NCBI GenBank assembly: GCA_025358315.1
Contig: JANYKA010000047.1
Span: 1 to 48,179 of the forward strand
Direction: 5' to 3'
From: Gemmatimonadota bacterium
GTDB lineage: Bacteria; Gemmatimonadota; Gemmatimonadetes; Gemmatimonadales; Gemmatimonadaceae
DNA: 48,179 bases
Below, in pieces: positions 24,854 through 33,287 of the stretch. A program made the position numbers and the translations under genes. The notes beneath the pieces were generated by a model that saw only the letters and a program-made list of their open reading frames with translations, had not been told where the DNA came from and did not search any database. Position 1 is the first letter of the stretch. Every line of letters begins with the position of its first letter.

Positions 24854-26506
24854 ATGTCGCTTCGCACGATTGTCGCCACCCCTCCCTCACGGGCCGAATG
24901 GCTCGGTGCTCGGGCTTCACTTGCCGTGCGGCGCAGTGGACGACTCGCCGTGTTCGGCGTGGCGGCGTTTGGAGTAGTGTTGATCGGCCTGCTATTGCTG
25001 CCGACACTAACCGGCCGCACTCTATCACCTGAACCACTGTCAATTCAGCGCCTCGACACCCTAGTGCTTCGCCAGCGTGCCGACTCGACGCATCTCGTGC
25101 TGACCGGCGTCAACGCATCACTCGATGTCGCATTGCTGCGAGCGGAATCCATGGTTAGCGAATTATCACGTGTGACAGAGTTTGAGCGTCAGCGTCGTGA
25201 TTCAGTCCATTCCCTCGTGTCAGCGCTTGATGATCTGTTGGACCGTGCCACAAAAGCACCGCTCGCACCGTCGTATCGCGCGCTCGCAGAGGCACAAGCG
25301 CTGAACGGAGATGCACGCATTCCCTCACTGGTCGATTCTATCGATGCGATCGACCGCGACCGCACAGCCCTCGACCCGACAAGTGCTGAACGGGTCTTTG
25401 CCGACCTTACGAATCGTGCGAACGCAATCGGACAATCTATTCGCGAGATTGCCACGAAACGCCGAGCCCAACTCGTCCGTAGTATGTCGGCAATTCAATC
25501 ATCGTCCGCGCCGGATTCCGACGTCGAAGTCAGTCGGCTCCGACTGGCTCGAGATTCGGCACGACTGCACGTAGCGACCGCCGATTCCACTTTCACGGTG
25601 GCGCGGGTCACCAATAATGCGGCCGACGCACGTGAGACGACGATACGTTCCGCGACGAGAACTCGCGTTCCTCTGCTAGCGATTCTGGTCGCTGCGACCG
25701 TGATAAGTTTGCTGGTTGGTTTCTCAATCACCTTCGCTGCCGAACTTGGTCATGCAACCATTGCGTCTGCACGCGAAGCGGAATGGGCGACCGGCGCCCC
25801 GGTAGTTGCGACAGTGCATGTGAGCACACGGCGCGTTGCTGGTGCGCAAGAAACCGGAGGCATTGATCCATTTCGCATGTTGTTTCTCGCGCTGACGGCC
25901 ACCGGCACCCGGACCCGCACCGTTGCGGTCAGCGGCGATGATCGTGGGGTAGTGGCGACCGTCGCCGGCCGGCTGGCTCTCGCCGCCGCCGCAGACGAGC
26001 GGGCCACTTTGGTCGTGGACGTCGATGCGGAATCGAGTGCGGCGGCCGCGTACTATGCGCAACCACCTGAACCCGGTTTCTCTGATGCGTTGGCCGGCGT
26101 CCGGCTATGGCGCGAAGTAGCGCATCCGGTTGGTGCGAGCAGCCGGCTGGCAATTGATGTCGTTCCCGCGGGTTCAGTTCGCCGAGAAACACTCGACGGC
26201 GATGCGTGGGCTCTGGGGCGTGACGAGTTCGCACGGTTCCGCGGTGAATACGACTTTAGCGTACTTGTTGCTCCCAGTGGAGCGGAGCTCGTCGCGGTTC
26301 GCGGGCTGATGGATGACATGCCAACCGTCTTGTGTGCTCAGATTGCGCGCACCGCGATGTCAGAACTGCACGCGTTGGCTCAGCGGTTACGAGATGGTGG
26401 GGTGGCTGTCCATGGCGTAGTCTTGTGGGATGGGGACTCCCCGACTGTGGCGACTCGTGGCGAATTGATGGCTGGAGCTGCCGGTAATGTCAAAGTCCAG
26501 AGTTGA
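24854..26506 (+). CDS. Wzz/BY-kinase-like membrane protein with degenerate nucleotide-binding domain
   Basis: The 550-aa product has a membrane segment at residues about 29-52 (RLAVFGVAAFGVVLIGLLLLP). A long Arg/Asp/Ser-rich helical periplasmic region (60-270) follows, then a second membrane segment (VPLLAILVAATVISLLVGFSITFA). The cytoplasmic domain is laid out like a bacterial tyrosine kinase. The P-loop position reads SGDDRGVVAT instead of GEGKS/T. The Walker A' strand TLVVDVDAES keeps D-x-D, but the Walker B-like strand reads YDFSVLVAPS without Asp. No tyrosine cluster follows. It looks like a polysaccharide co-polymerase whose kinase half has lost catalysis. No polysaccharide genes are adjacent. 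The assignment rests on topology and spacing. Confidence 0.6.
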   Translation: MSLRTIVATPPSRAEWLGARASLAVRRSGRLAVFGVAAFGVVLIGLLLLPTLTGRTLSPEPLSIQRLDTLVLRQRADSTHLVLTGVNASLDVALLRAESMVSELSRVTEFERQRRDSVHSLVSALDDLLDRATKAPLAPSYRALAEAQALNGDARIPSLVDSIDAIDRDRTALDPTSAERVFADLTNRANAIGQSIREIATKRRAQLVRSMSAIQSSSAPDSDVEVSRLRLARDSARLHVATADSTFTVARVTNNAADARETTIRSATRTRVPLLAILVAATVISLLVGFSITFAAELGHATIASAREAEWATGAPVVATVHVSTRRVAGAQETGGIDPFRMLFLALTATGTRTRTVAVSGDDRGVVATVAGRLALAAAADERATLVVDVDAESSAAAAYYAQPPEPGFSDALAGVRLWREVAHPVGASSRLAIDVVPAGSVRRETLDGDAWALGRDEFARFRGEYDFSVLVAPSGAELVAVRGLMDDMPTVLCAQIARTAMSELHALAQRLRDGGVAVHGVVLWDGDSPTVATRGELMAGAAGNVKVQS

Positions 26507-26644
26507 CTTTGTATTACCGGGTGAAGAAAGCAGGACGAACAGCACCAGCGGAGAACAGTAGATTGTAGGGTGCGGATCCGTGATGTCACGGCTACTTCAG
26601 GTTGCCTTCCCGCATGACTCGTAGCATAGGGTGGTATCGCCGAG

Positions 26645-27265
26645 ATGAACGGTTACTCAGATCGCATCAACCACGCGTTGGCATTTGCTGCGAAGCACCA
26701 CGACATTCAGGTGCGAAAAGGCACGCGAAATCCGTATGTCACGCAGCCGGCGAATATCGCCGTGATTTTGACGAGCTATCGTCAAGATGTCGATACGGTT
26801 GTCGCCGGCGTATTGCATGATGTGATCGATGATTGTGTCCGCGGTGGTTGGACTCGTGAAATGCTCAGCGATCGGATCAGTGACAAATTTGGTGAGGGGG
26901 TACTCGACACTGTGATTTCCGTCATCCCGCGGAAATTTGACGACGACGGAAATGAGTTTGACAAGGAGGAACGGCGCGGTGATTTCCTCTCACGCCTGGC
27001 GCAGGCGAGCGAACAGGCCCGCTGGGTATGCGCAGCGGATCAGGTGCACAACGGCAGCGCAATTCTTGCCGACTTGCACCGCACCGTTGACGCGGATTCT
27101 GTCTGGAGCCGTTTCTCCCTCGGTCGCGATGGCACGATTCGCGCGTACCGATCGGTCTATGATCGGTTATCGGAAGTCGGCTTCATCGCACCGATTCTTG
27201 ATGAGTTGCGTGAAGTGGTGGTCGCACTCGAGCGGTTCCATCACCCACCCATTTCCGCACAGTAA
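26645..27265 (+). CDS. HD-domain protein related to (p)ppGpp hydrolases (MESH/SpoT type)
   Basis: This 206-aa protein aligns with the HD hydrolase domain of SpoT/MESH1. It has INHALAFAAKHH, a VRKGT...PYVTQP segment, VVAGVLHDVIDDC (HD pair), and CAADQVHNGSAIL with the later Asp. In active relatives the first metal ligand is the His of YxxHP; here it is Gln (YVTQP, codon CAG). The HD pair and the later Asp remain. No synthetase, TGS or ACT domain is present. It may be an altered alarmone or nucleotide hydrolase, or inactive. It is convergent with ispG, 14 bp between the stops. Confidence 0.75.
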   Translation: MNGYSDRINHALAFAAKHHDIQVRKGTRNPYVTQPANIAVILTSYRQDVDTVVAGVLHDVIDDCVRGGWTREMLSDRISDKFGEGVLDTVISVIPRKFDDDGNEFDKEERRGDFLSRLAQASEQARWVCAADQVHNGSAILADLHRTVDADSVWSRFSLGRDGTIRAYRSVYDRLSEVGFIAPILDELREVVVALERFHHPPISAQ

Positions 27266-27279
27266 CCCAGCCGTCTCGT

Positions 27280-28578
27280 CTACACGGCCTTCGGATAGCG
27301 ACGCACCACGTATTCATCGAGGATGGCCAGAAATTCTGGCACTATATGGTCGCCTTTCAACGTCACGCTGAGCCGACCATCCACATACACCGGTGCTTTC
27401 GGCTCTTCTGCTGTTCCTGGAAGTGAGATTCCGATGTTGGCGTGCTTCGACTCGCCTGGCCCGTTCACCACGCATCCCATCACCGCGACCTTCATGTCGA
27501 CTACACCCGGGTGGTGTTCTCGCCAGCGCGGCATTTGTTCGCGCAAATACTGTTGAATATCCTCGGCCATTTTTTGAAAAAAAGTACTCGTCGTCCGGCC
27601 GCATCCCGGGCACGCGGTCACTTGAGGAGCGAAGGCGCGCAGGCCGAGTGACTGCAGTATTTGTTGCGCGACCTGTACTTCTTCCGTGCGATCACCGCCG
27701 GGACGCGGCGTGAGTGAGACACGAATGGTGTCGCCGATACCTTCTGCCAGTACGAGTGACAACGCTGCTGTGGTCGAAACTATTCCTTTTGTTCCCAACC
27801 CCGCCTCGGTAAGGCCGAGGTGCAACGGGTAATCACACCGCGCCGCGAGCCGGCGATAGCACTCGAGCAAATCCTGCACTTGGGAGATCTTCGCAGAAAT
27901 GATAATGCGGTTGTGTGGCAATCCCGTCTCTTCGGCGAGCAACGCCGACCGCAGTGCGCTCTCAATCATCGCCTCCATATAGACGTCTTTCGCATCGACG
28001 GGGCTCGCGAGGCTGGCATTGTCGTTCATCATCGACGTCAGTAGATCCTGATCCAGCGATCCCCAATTCACACCAATGCGCACGGGCTTGTCGTTGTCGA
28101 TTGCTACGCGGATAATCGTGCGGAAGTTCTCATCCCGATGCCGGCTTCCGACATTGCCCGGGTTAATCCGGTACTTCGCGAGTGCGCGTGCACACTCCGG
28201 GTATTTCACCAGCAGCAGGTGACCGTTGTAATGAAAGTCGCCAATGATCGGAACGGTCACGCCGAGGTCGGCAACGCGCGCAATCATTTCCGGCACCGAT
28301 TGCGCGGCTTCATCGTTATTGACCGTAACCCGGACGAGTTGCGAGCCGGCCTGTGCAAGCGCCGCCACTTGTTGCGCGGTTAATGTGGCGTCTGCGGTGT
28401 CGGTATTGGTCATCGACTGGACGACGATTGGCCAAGTCGAACCGATGGCGACGTCGCCAACCATCGTAATAGCGGTTTTTCTGCGTTCTCGGAAAACCAC
28501 ATCGCCCTCTGGTGGTGAACGTTCCAAAGCTACTCGCGGAGCGCGTCTGATCGCAGGGGTCTTGGCGTTGTCGGCCAA
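27280..28578 (-). CDS. ispG: 4-hydroxy-3-methylbut-2-enyl diphosphate synthase IspG (GcpE)
   Basis: IspG carries out the penultimate MEP-pathway step, reducing MEcPP to HMBPP with a [4Fe-4S] cluster. The 432-aa product shows [56 protein letters not shown], ATAIGLGxLL-like [13 protein letters not shown], and the cluster cysteines in TACPGCGRT and [10 protein letters not shown]. The glutamate of NGPGE is present. The reading frame supports a TTG start at 28576-28578; the next Met lies too far inside. It is divergent from the small membrane-protein gene (52 bp). Confidence 0.94.
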   Translation of the reverse strand: MADNAKTPAIRRAPRVALERSPPEGDVVFRERRKTAITMVGDVAIGSTWPIVVQSMTNTDTADATLTAQQVAALAQAGSQLVRVTVNNDEAAQSVPEMIARVADLGVTVPIIGDFHYNGHLLLVKYPECARALAKYRINPGNVGSRHRDENFRTIIRVAIDNDKPVRIGVNWGSLDQDLLTSMMNDNASLASPVDAKDVYMEAMIESALRSALLAEETGLPHNRIIISAKISQVQDLLECYRRLAARCDYPLHLGLTEAGLGTKGIVSTTAALSLVLAEGIGDTIRVSLTPRPGGDRTEEVQVAQQILQSLGLRAFAPQVTACPGCGRTTSTFFQKMAEDIQQYLREQMPRWREHHPGVVDMKVAVMGCVVNGPGESKHANIGISLPGTAEEPKAPVYVDGRLSVTLKGDHIVPEFLAILDEYVVRRYPKAV

Positions 28579-28630
28579 TGAGGCGAACTTTCCAGCACGA
28601 ATTGTCGTTCCCTACCCTGCCCATAGACAC

Positions 28631-29074
28631 ATGAAAGACTCAATGCCTCCCAACGAAACCGTGCCTACTGCTTCGGCGTTGCCTCAGAACCATGGGTTCG
28701 TCCGCCGCCACTGGGGAAAACTCACACTGTTAACGTTCGTCGTGGTGCCAGCCCTGGTGTTCACCATTTGGGCAGGGGTCACTCTGAATTTCAGTTACTC
28801 GCAGGGCAATCGGGTGGGATACGTGCAAAAGCTCTCGAAAAAGGGATGGCTGTGTAAAACGTGGGAAGGTGAGCTTGCCCAAGTAAACATGCCGGGGGCA
28901 ATGTCACAGATTTTTGTTTTCACGGTGCGTAACGACTCGGTTGCAGCGGCAATTCAGAAATTAGAGGGCGGTTTGGTTGCCCTCGATTATGCGGAACATC
29001 GTGGCGTCCCAACCAACTGTTTTGGGGAGACAGGTTACTTCGTGAATGCTGTCAGGAGAGCAAGCGGGCACTAG
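28631..29074 (+). CDS. small membrane-anchored protein of a conserved uncharacterised family
   Basis: The 147-aa product has one N-terminal membrane segment ([23 protein letters not shown]). A conserved-looking motif follows, [29 protein letters not shown], and then a small beta-rich domain with [15 protein letters not shown] and two further Cys. I recall proteins with this YSEGxRxGxVxKLSxKG...KTWEGEL signature from Bacteroidota and related phyla, sometimes misannotated as 6-phosphogluconate dehydrogenase; that memory is the only support. The ATG at 28631 is chosen because the longer frame is antisense to ispG. Function unknown. Confidence 0.75.
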   Translation: MKDSMPPNETVPTASALPQNHGFVRRHWGKLTLLTFVVVPALVFTIWAGVTLNFSYSQGNRVGYVQKLSKKGWLCKTWEGELAQVNMPGAMSQIFVFTVRNDSVAAAIQKLEGGLVALDYAEHRGVPTNCFGETGYFVNAVRRASGH

Positions 29075-29267
29075 CGCGTTACCTCGGCGTCTTGGTCCAG
29101 TGAGCTATTGCCAATTTTCCCAAGACGTCCTACTTTCTCGAAACTTCGGGCTGTCGGCACGGCTTGGAAACGCGGGAGCGGCGTGGTCCAGGCGTCCTGC
29201 GGACAGAACAGATTGTCAGGGTACGGCGCGTTCCGCTCCCTGCATCAATCATCACACGGGAGTAGGA
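29075..29267 (+). promoter_or_regulatory. 193-nt gap likely holding the promoter and 5' leader of the cold-shock gene
   Basis: I see no coding frame that holds up here. Cold-shock genes often have long structured 5' leaders that act as thermosensors, and the spacing would allow one. No cold-box sequence could be verified by eye. Confidence 0.3.
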
Positions 29268-29480
29268 ATGGGCACAATAGGAAAGGTGAAGTGGTTCAAC
29301 GATGCGAAGGGGTTTGGTTTCATCACGCCAGATGACGGGCAAAAAGACTGCTTTGTGCATTACAGCGCCATTCAAGGGAATGTCTTCAAGTCGCTCGCCG
29401 AAGGGGATGCGGTTGAGTTTGACATCGTGCAGGGCCAGAAAGGTCCGGCGGCGGAGAATGTGACCAAAATTGGCGGCTGA
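29268..29480 (+). CDS. cold-shock domain protein (CspA family)
   Basis: The 70-residue OB-fold protein contains both nucleic-acid-binding motifs, KGFGFIT (RNP1) and DCFVHYSAI (RNP2-like, with Cys-Phe-Val-His). The VKWFN start and the [14 protein letters not shown] end are family-typical. It binds single-stranded RNA or DNA as a chaperone. The ATG at 29268 follows GAGTAGG; the longer frame upstream is not family sequence. It is convergent with the next HTH gene (35 bp apart). Confidence 0.95.
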   Translation: MGTIGKVKWFNDAKGFGFITPDDGQKDCFVHYSAIQGNVFKSLAEGDAVEFDIVQGQKGPAAENVTKIGG

Positions 29481-29515
29481 GTTCGTTCGCTGAACCAGAC
29501 ACTGGCGGGGCACCT

Positions 29516-29923
29516 TCAGAAGCCTGTGGTGTCCTGCTCCGTTTTGGGGTGAATGTAAGGCGGCCGCCCACGCTCCGGCGGTACCGTTTGCTCAACGATG
29601 TCAGCTATGGATTGCTGCATCGCAGATCGCAAAGGGTTGATGTTGAAGCTCAGCATGCCGAAGCGACCAAACGGGATTTCGCCTGAGACAGACTCACCAA
29701 GTTTAATCGCAAGGTCGAGGCCGCGGGCAATCGGGATGCCAAGATCACGTTTGAGAAGCAGGGCGACCGCGATCAGTTCAAGAACGTGAGCCGAAATGCG
29801 GCGACTCTTGCCGCGAGCACCATGCGGTACCAGGTGTCTCGCCTCTCGCGACAGAATGTTATCGAGCGCTTTTGTATCGACCCCAAGTGTTGCAGCAGCT
29901 GCTGTCGTTGTGAGTTTTTGCAA
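29516..29923 (-). CDS. small HTH-domain protein of unknown role
   Basis: The 135-aa product begins with a MerR/excisionase-like helix-turn-helix (LTTTAAAATLGVDTKALDNILSREARHLVPHGARGKSRRISAHVLELIAVALLLKRDLGIPI). A less structured tail ends in a Pro-rich segment. It resembles DNA-binding regulators that sit on their own promoters. The start is a TTG at 29921-29923 preceded by GAAGGATAA, a good Shine-Dalgarno. Immediately upstream is a perfect inverted repeat, suggesting autoregulation. No target gene can be named. Confidence 0.65.
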   Translation of the reverse strand: MQKLTTTAAAATLGVDTKALDNILSREARHLVPHGARGKSRRISAHVLELIAVALLLKRDLGIPIARGLDLAIKLGESVSGEIPFGRFGMLSFNINPLRSAMQQSIADIVEQTVPPERGRPPYIHPKTEQDTTGF

Positions 29924-29946
29924 TTATCCTTCTAAAAGAGGATAAT
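29923..29946. promoter_or_regulatory. perfect inverted repeat at the start of the HTH gene
   Basis: ATTATCCT and AGGATAAT (8-bp arms, 29923-29930 and 29939-29946) are separated by 8 nt and abut the TTG start of the HTH gene. The right-hand end of the element also contains the ribosome-binding site. It is a candidate autoregulatory operator, or an mRNA hairpin that hides the ribosome-binding site. Confidence 0.5.
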
Positions 29947-30328
29947 ATTACTATATCAACCAATTGCATGTATTTCAACTATTTAGGGATATATGAAAAC
30001 TAATGTTTCGTAATATTCCACACCTTGGCCAGTGAGATATTTCCGTCTCTGTTTTCACAATTGCGAGGCATAATCTGCCGTCCGTCTTTAGGGCATCGCC
30101 TATTCAATAAAGGTTTTTAATTGGAAAGACATAGACGATTAGGTGCTTCACAGACCTCGTCATAAAAATACTCAGCTGATTTTTCAGCGTCGCAGAGCGA
30201 CATGCCGCTTACCGCTGCGCTACAGCACTACAAAGCTGCGGCAATGAGGCCGCTACGACCCGGATTGCGAAGTGATTGCGGTTGCATTACCATATGCACT
30301 TACGTGCAATAGCTAGCTTCCGGGGGGC
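29947..30328. other. gene-free AT-rich stretch upstream of the sulfur cluster
   Basis: About 380 bp without a convincing gene. It contains a small hairpin GCTGA-TTTT-TCAGC (30175-30188). It also has a half-site cluster just before the cytochrome gene: TTGCA (30282-30286) and the palindrome TGCAC-TTAC-GTGCA (30295-30308). The latter is a candidate operator for the downstream ArsR-family regulator. A tRNA D-arm-like string on the minus strand near 30190-30235 does not complete to a tRNA. Confidence 0.5.
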
Positions 30329-31315
30329 ATGTTCGTGGGCGCATCCACCTTGAGAATTGCGCGAGCGGTAATGGCACTTGGGGCCGTAGCCTCGCTCATT
30401 GCTTGCGGCACCACCGGCACCACCGGCACCACCAAGGAGCCGGCCACCGGTGCGGCCTCCGTCGCAACGCATTTCACGGAAGCGAATTGGAAGGCGCCCC
30501 GTGAGGCCGACATTCCAAACGACTCGCTCGGAGCGTCGATCAAGCGGGGTCTCTACCTCATCCGCTTTACGCCAGAGAGCCTGCCCGCGTACGCCACCAC
30601 GCGCATGCGCTGCACGAGCTGCCATCAGGACGACGGGCTTAAGGCAAGTGCCGCGCCGCTCAGTGGGTCGCACGCCCGGTTCCCAAAATACATGCCGCGT
30701 TCAGGCGCCGTCATCGCCCTCGCCGATCGTGTGAATTACTGTTTCACGCGTTCACTTGCCGGCAACGCAATCCCCGTTGGCAGCCGAGAGATGGTCGATA
30801 TCCTCGCATATCTTGCCTTCATATCTCACGACGTCCCCGTTGGCAGAAAGACGGCAGGAACCGATGGCCTTATCTCAATGCAGGTTACGTTGGAAGGCGA
30901 CACCACACGGGGCCGCGATGTGTTCGAGAAGACGTGCATTGTGTGCCACCTGAAGGACGGCGGGGGCAACGGTCCGATTCCCGCGCTGTGGGGGCCTATG
31001 TCGTACTCGATCGGCGCATCGATGGCACGTGAGGAGCGCGCCGCCAGCTTCATCTGGCACAACATGCCGCAGTCGGCACCGGGCACGCTGACACCGCAGC
31101 AGGCTTTCGACCTCTCTGCCTTCATCAACGCGCATCCTCGCCCCGACTCACCCGGCAAGGAAAGGGACTGGCCGATGGGCCGTGCGCCTAAGGATGTACC
31201 GTATGGCACGCAGGGGCACGAAGCGTTCAAACCACCGCGTCAGCTCCTGCCGCGCGCGAATCCCCAAGGTGCGCTTGTCCCGAAGCCGGCCGTGCTTGGC
31301 CGCGTGAATCGGTAG
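30329..31315 (+). CDS. TsdA-like dihaem c-type cytochrome (thiosulfate dehydrogenase family)
   Basis: The 328-aa exported lipoprotein (VASLIACG) carries two haem c sites, CTSCH (about residue 93) and CIVCH (about residue 208). The N-terminal half closely follows the TsdA pattern: RCTSCHQDDGLKASAAPLSGSHARFPKYMPRSGAVIALADRVNYCFTRSLAGNAIPVGSREM. The C-terminal half ends with the DWPMGRAPKDVPY/GHEAF segment typical of related dihaem cytochromes. TsdA oxidises thiosulfate to tetrathionate or runs in reverse. A (GGCACCACC)x3 run just after the lipobox encodes GTTGTTGTT. It is followed 7 nt later by soxC, whose Shine-Dalgarno overlaps its stop. Confidence 0.82.
   Translation: MFVGASTLRIARAVMALGAVASLIACGTTGTTGTTKEPATGAASVATHFTEANWKAPREADIPNDSLGASIKRGLYLIRFTPESLPAYATTRMRCTSCHQDDGLKASAAPLSGSHARFPKYMPRSGAVIALADRVNYCFTRSLAGNAIPVGSREMVDILAYLAFISHDVPVGRKTAGTDGLISMQVTLEGDTTRGRDVFEKTCIVCHLKDGGGNGPIPALWGPMSYSIGASMAREERAASFIWHNMPQSAPGTLTPQQAFDLSAFINAHPRPDSPGKERDWPMGRAPKDVPYGTQGHEAFKPPRQLLPRANPQGALVPKPAVLGRVNR
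30407..30433 (+). repeat. 9-nt tandem repeat, three copies, in the cytochrome gene
   Basis: GGCACCACC is repeated three times in perfect tandem, coding for Gly-Thr-Thr repeats in the linker after the lipidated Cys. Copy number could vary between strains without changing frame. Confidence 0.8.
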
Positions 31316-31322
31316 GAGATCA

Positions 31323-32624
31323 TTGAACATAGACGAAAGAATTCCGCCTGCTCACGACCCAATGACCCGCGATACCGCGATGCCAGACGCACTCACACGT
31401 CGTGAGTTACTTGCCGGGGTCGCTTGCGCCATTGGCGGCGTTGCGCTCGCTGGCCTCCCCACTGTTGCGCTTTCGCAGCAACCAGACCCGCAGACGATAC
31501 CGATGGTGCCCGCGGACGCCACAAAGCTTCAGGGCGCGCCAACATCGGCCGTCGGCAATCGCTCGGCGTTTGTGAAACCTGTACGCACACCAGTCGGCGA
31601 GGTCACGGGCAATTCGTTTGCACCGTTAGAACAGCTTACCGGCACGGTCACACCCGCCGACCTGCACTTCGAGCGTCATCACGCGGGCGTGCCACTCATC
31701 GACCCTTCGCGTCACCAATTGCTTGTGCACGGGCTCGTAGAACGTCCACTCATTTTTACCACGGATGAGATCAGGCGCTTTCCCCAGGTCACGCGCACGT
31801 GCTTCATCGAATGTTCGGGCAACGGCCGCTCGGCGTTCCGCGAGCCGAAGCCAGAGATGACACCGCAGAAGGTTGCGGGGCTGACCAGTAATACCGAATG
31901 GACGGGTGTCCCACTCAAGGCTCTTTTCGCCGAAGCCGGTGTGCGCGAGGGTGCCAGTTGGTTCTTGGCCGAGGGCGGGGACGCCTGCGTGATGACGCGC
32001 TCGATTCCCGTGGCCAAGGCGATGGACGACGCGCTCGTGGTTTGGGCCCAGAACGGCGAACCGCTACGCCCCGAGCAGGGCTTTCCGCTTCGTCTCCTGC
32101 TTCCCGGTTGGGAAGGCAATACAAATGTGAAGTGGCTCCGCCGCATCGAACTCGGGACGCGGCCCTGGATGACACGATGGGAAACGTCCAAGTACACCGA
32201 CCCACTCCCCGACGGTACGGCGCGCCAGTTCAGCTTCGAAATGGACGCCAAGTCCGTGATCACTTCGCCAGCCCACCCGCAGGTGCTGACAAAAGGCTGG
32301 TGGCCGGTGAGTGGGATAGCGTGGACCGGGCGCGGCAAGATTATGCGCGCAGAGGTCAGCACTGACGGTGGCCACAGCTGGCACGCGGCCGAGCTACAGG
32401 AGCCGGTACTCTCCAAGGCACACACGCGTTTCACGCATATGTGGAAGTGGGACGGCCGCGAGACGGTGCTGCTCTCCCGAGCGACCGATGAAACGGGATA
32501 TGTTCAGCCGACGCGCAGCGAACTCATAAAGGTGCGCGGCATCGGCACCGATTTTCACTTCAACCCGATCGCTGGGGCACGGGTGACACCCGACGGCCGC
32601 GTCTTCTTCCACGGAGCGACCTGA
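31323..32624 (+). CDS. soxC: SoxC-like molybdopterin sulfite/sulfane dehydrogenase
   Basis: This 433-aa sulfite-oxidase-fold enzyme carries a Tat signal (LTRRELLAGVACAIGGVALAGLP). The Moco cysteine lies in TRTCFIECSGNGRSAF, followed by NTEWTGVPLKALFAEAGV, DACVMTRSIPVAKAMDDALVVWAQNGEPLRPEQGFPLRLLLPGWEGNTNVKWLRRIELG, and a C-terminal Ig-like dimerisation domain (SGIAWTGRGKIMRAEVSTDGG). In Sox systems SoxC with SoxD removes electrons from sulfane sulfur bound to SoxY; SorA-like relatives oxidise sulfite. The TTG at 31323 is chosen because AGGAG precedes it at 4 nt. The next gene encodes its likely cytochrome partner, 1 nt after the stop. Confidence 0.88.
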   Translation: MNIDERIPPAHDPMTRDTAMPDALTRRELLAGVACAIGGVALAGLPTVALSQQPDPQTIPMVPADATKLQGAPTSAVGNRSAFVKPVRTPVGEVTGNSFAPLEQLTGTVTPADLHFERHHAGVPLIDPSRHQLLVHGLVERPLIFTTDEIRRFPQVTRTCFIECSGNGRSAFREPKPEMTPQKVAGLTSNTEWTGVPLKALFAEAGVREGASWFLAEGGDACVMTRSIPVAKAMDDALVVWAQNGEPLRPEQGFPLRLLLPGWEGNTNVKWLRRIELGTRPWMTRWETSKYTDPLPDGTARQFSFEMDAKSVITSPAHPQVLTKGWWPVSGIAWTGRGKIMRAEVSTDGGHSWHAAELQEPVLSKAHTRFTHMWKWDGRETVLLSRATDETGYVQPTRSELIKVRGIGTDFHFNPIAGARVTPDGRVFFHGAT

Positions 32625-32625
32625 A

Positions 32626-33228
32626 ATGCCGCCGGCGCTGACACGGGTCCTGGCGGGTACCCTCGTGCTCGCGGCAATTGCGTGCACGCGCGACCACGGC
32701 AGTGCTATGAGTGGAGATCATCCAGTCGCGACGCGCTACGGACTGGGGCGCACGGCATCTTCCGCTGAGGTCGCAGCGCTTGATATAGATGTGGCGCCTG
32801 ACGGCCACGGCCTTCCACCGGGCCGCGGTACCGCCGCACAGGGCGCCTCGCTTTTCGCACAGAAGTGCGCGAGTTGCCATGCTACACAGGGTCAGGGGAT
32901 GCCGCCCGCGTTTCCGGCCCTCGTGGGGCGCGACCCGAAAGGGGAAGGCTTCCCCTTCGCGAACGATTGGCGCATCACGAGGACGATTGGCAATTACTGG
33001 CCGGAGGCGACGACCATATTCGACTACGTGCGGCGCGCTATGCCACACACCGCGCCAGGGTCGCTTACCAACGACGAGGTGTACGCGCTCACCGCGTTCC
33101 TGCTCGCTGCCAATCAGGTGATTTCCAGAGATGCCGCGCTCGATTCAGCGTCTTTGAGCCAGGTGAAAATGCCGTACCACGACAAGTTCGTTCGCGACAA
33201 CCGTCGCGGCGGTAACGAAGTGAAATGA
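32626..33228 (+). CDS. SoxD-like monohaem cytochrome c lipoprotein
   Basis: This 200-aa lipoprotein (LVLAAIAC) contains one haem site, CASCH, near residue 84. The lead-in YGLGRTASSAEVAALDIDVAPDGHGLPPGRGTAAQGASLFAQKCASCH is characteristic of SoxD and SorB-like cytochromes. A distal Met ligand is probably one of those in the RRAMPHTAPGSLTNDEVYALTAFLL region. It should accept electrons from the adjacent SoxC protein. It starts right after soxC and ends close to the yeeE-like gene, forming one operon. Confidence 0.83.
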   Translation: MPPALTRVLAGTLVLAAIACTRDHGSAMSGDHPVATRYGLGRTASSAEVAALDIDVAPDGHGLPPGRGTAAQGASLFAQKCASCHATQGQGMPPAFPALVGRDPKGEGFPFANDWRITRTIGNYWPEATTIFDYVRRAMPHTAPGSLTNDEVYALTAFLLAANQVISRDAALDSASLSQVKMPYHDKFVRDNRRGGNEVK

Positions 33229-33287
33229 CGTTCCACCGGACGCCCGTCGGCATCCGGCACCGATTCCACCGTTCCGAGGAGGACCTG

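Noticed and set aside
26578-26591. Palindrome CCGTGATGTCACGG after the BY-kinase-like gene as a terminator
   Set aside because: The loop is too small for the full stem and no T-run follows; it may be a binding site but there is no support.
28244-28630. N-terminal extension of the small membrane-protein frame
   Set aside because: It is antisense to ispG and Ser/Thr/Ala-rich; the signal-anchor protein starts naturally at 28631.
30190-30262. tRNA-like string on the minus strand (GTAGCGCAGCGGTAAGC with a D-arm look)
   Set aside because: The anticodon loop lacks the conserved U33, no T-arm with TTCGA follows, and the acceptor ends do not pair. It may be an old remnant but is not a tRNA.
31712-32434. 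240-aa minus-strand frame over soxC
   Set aside because: It is an antisense shadow of a well-supported SoxC gene.
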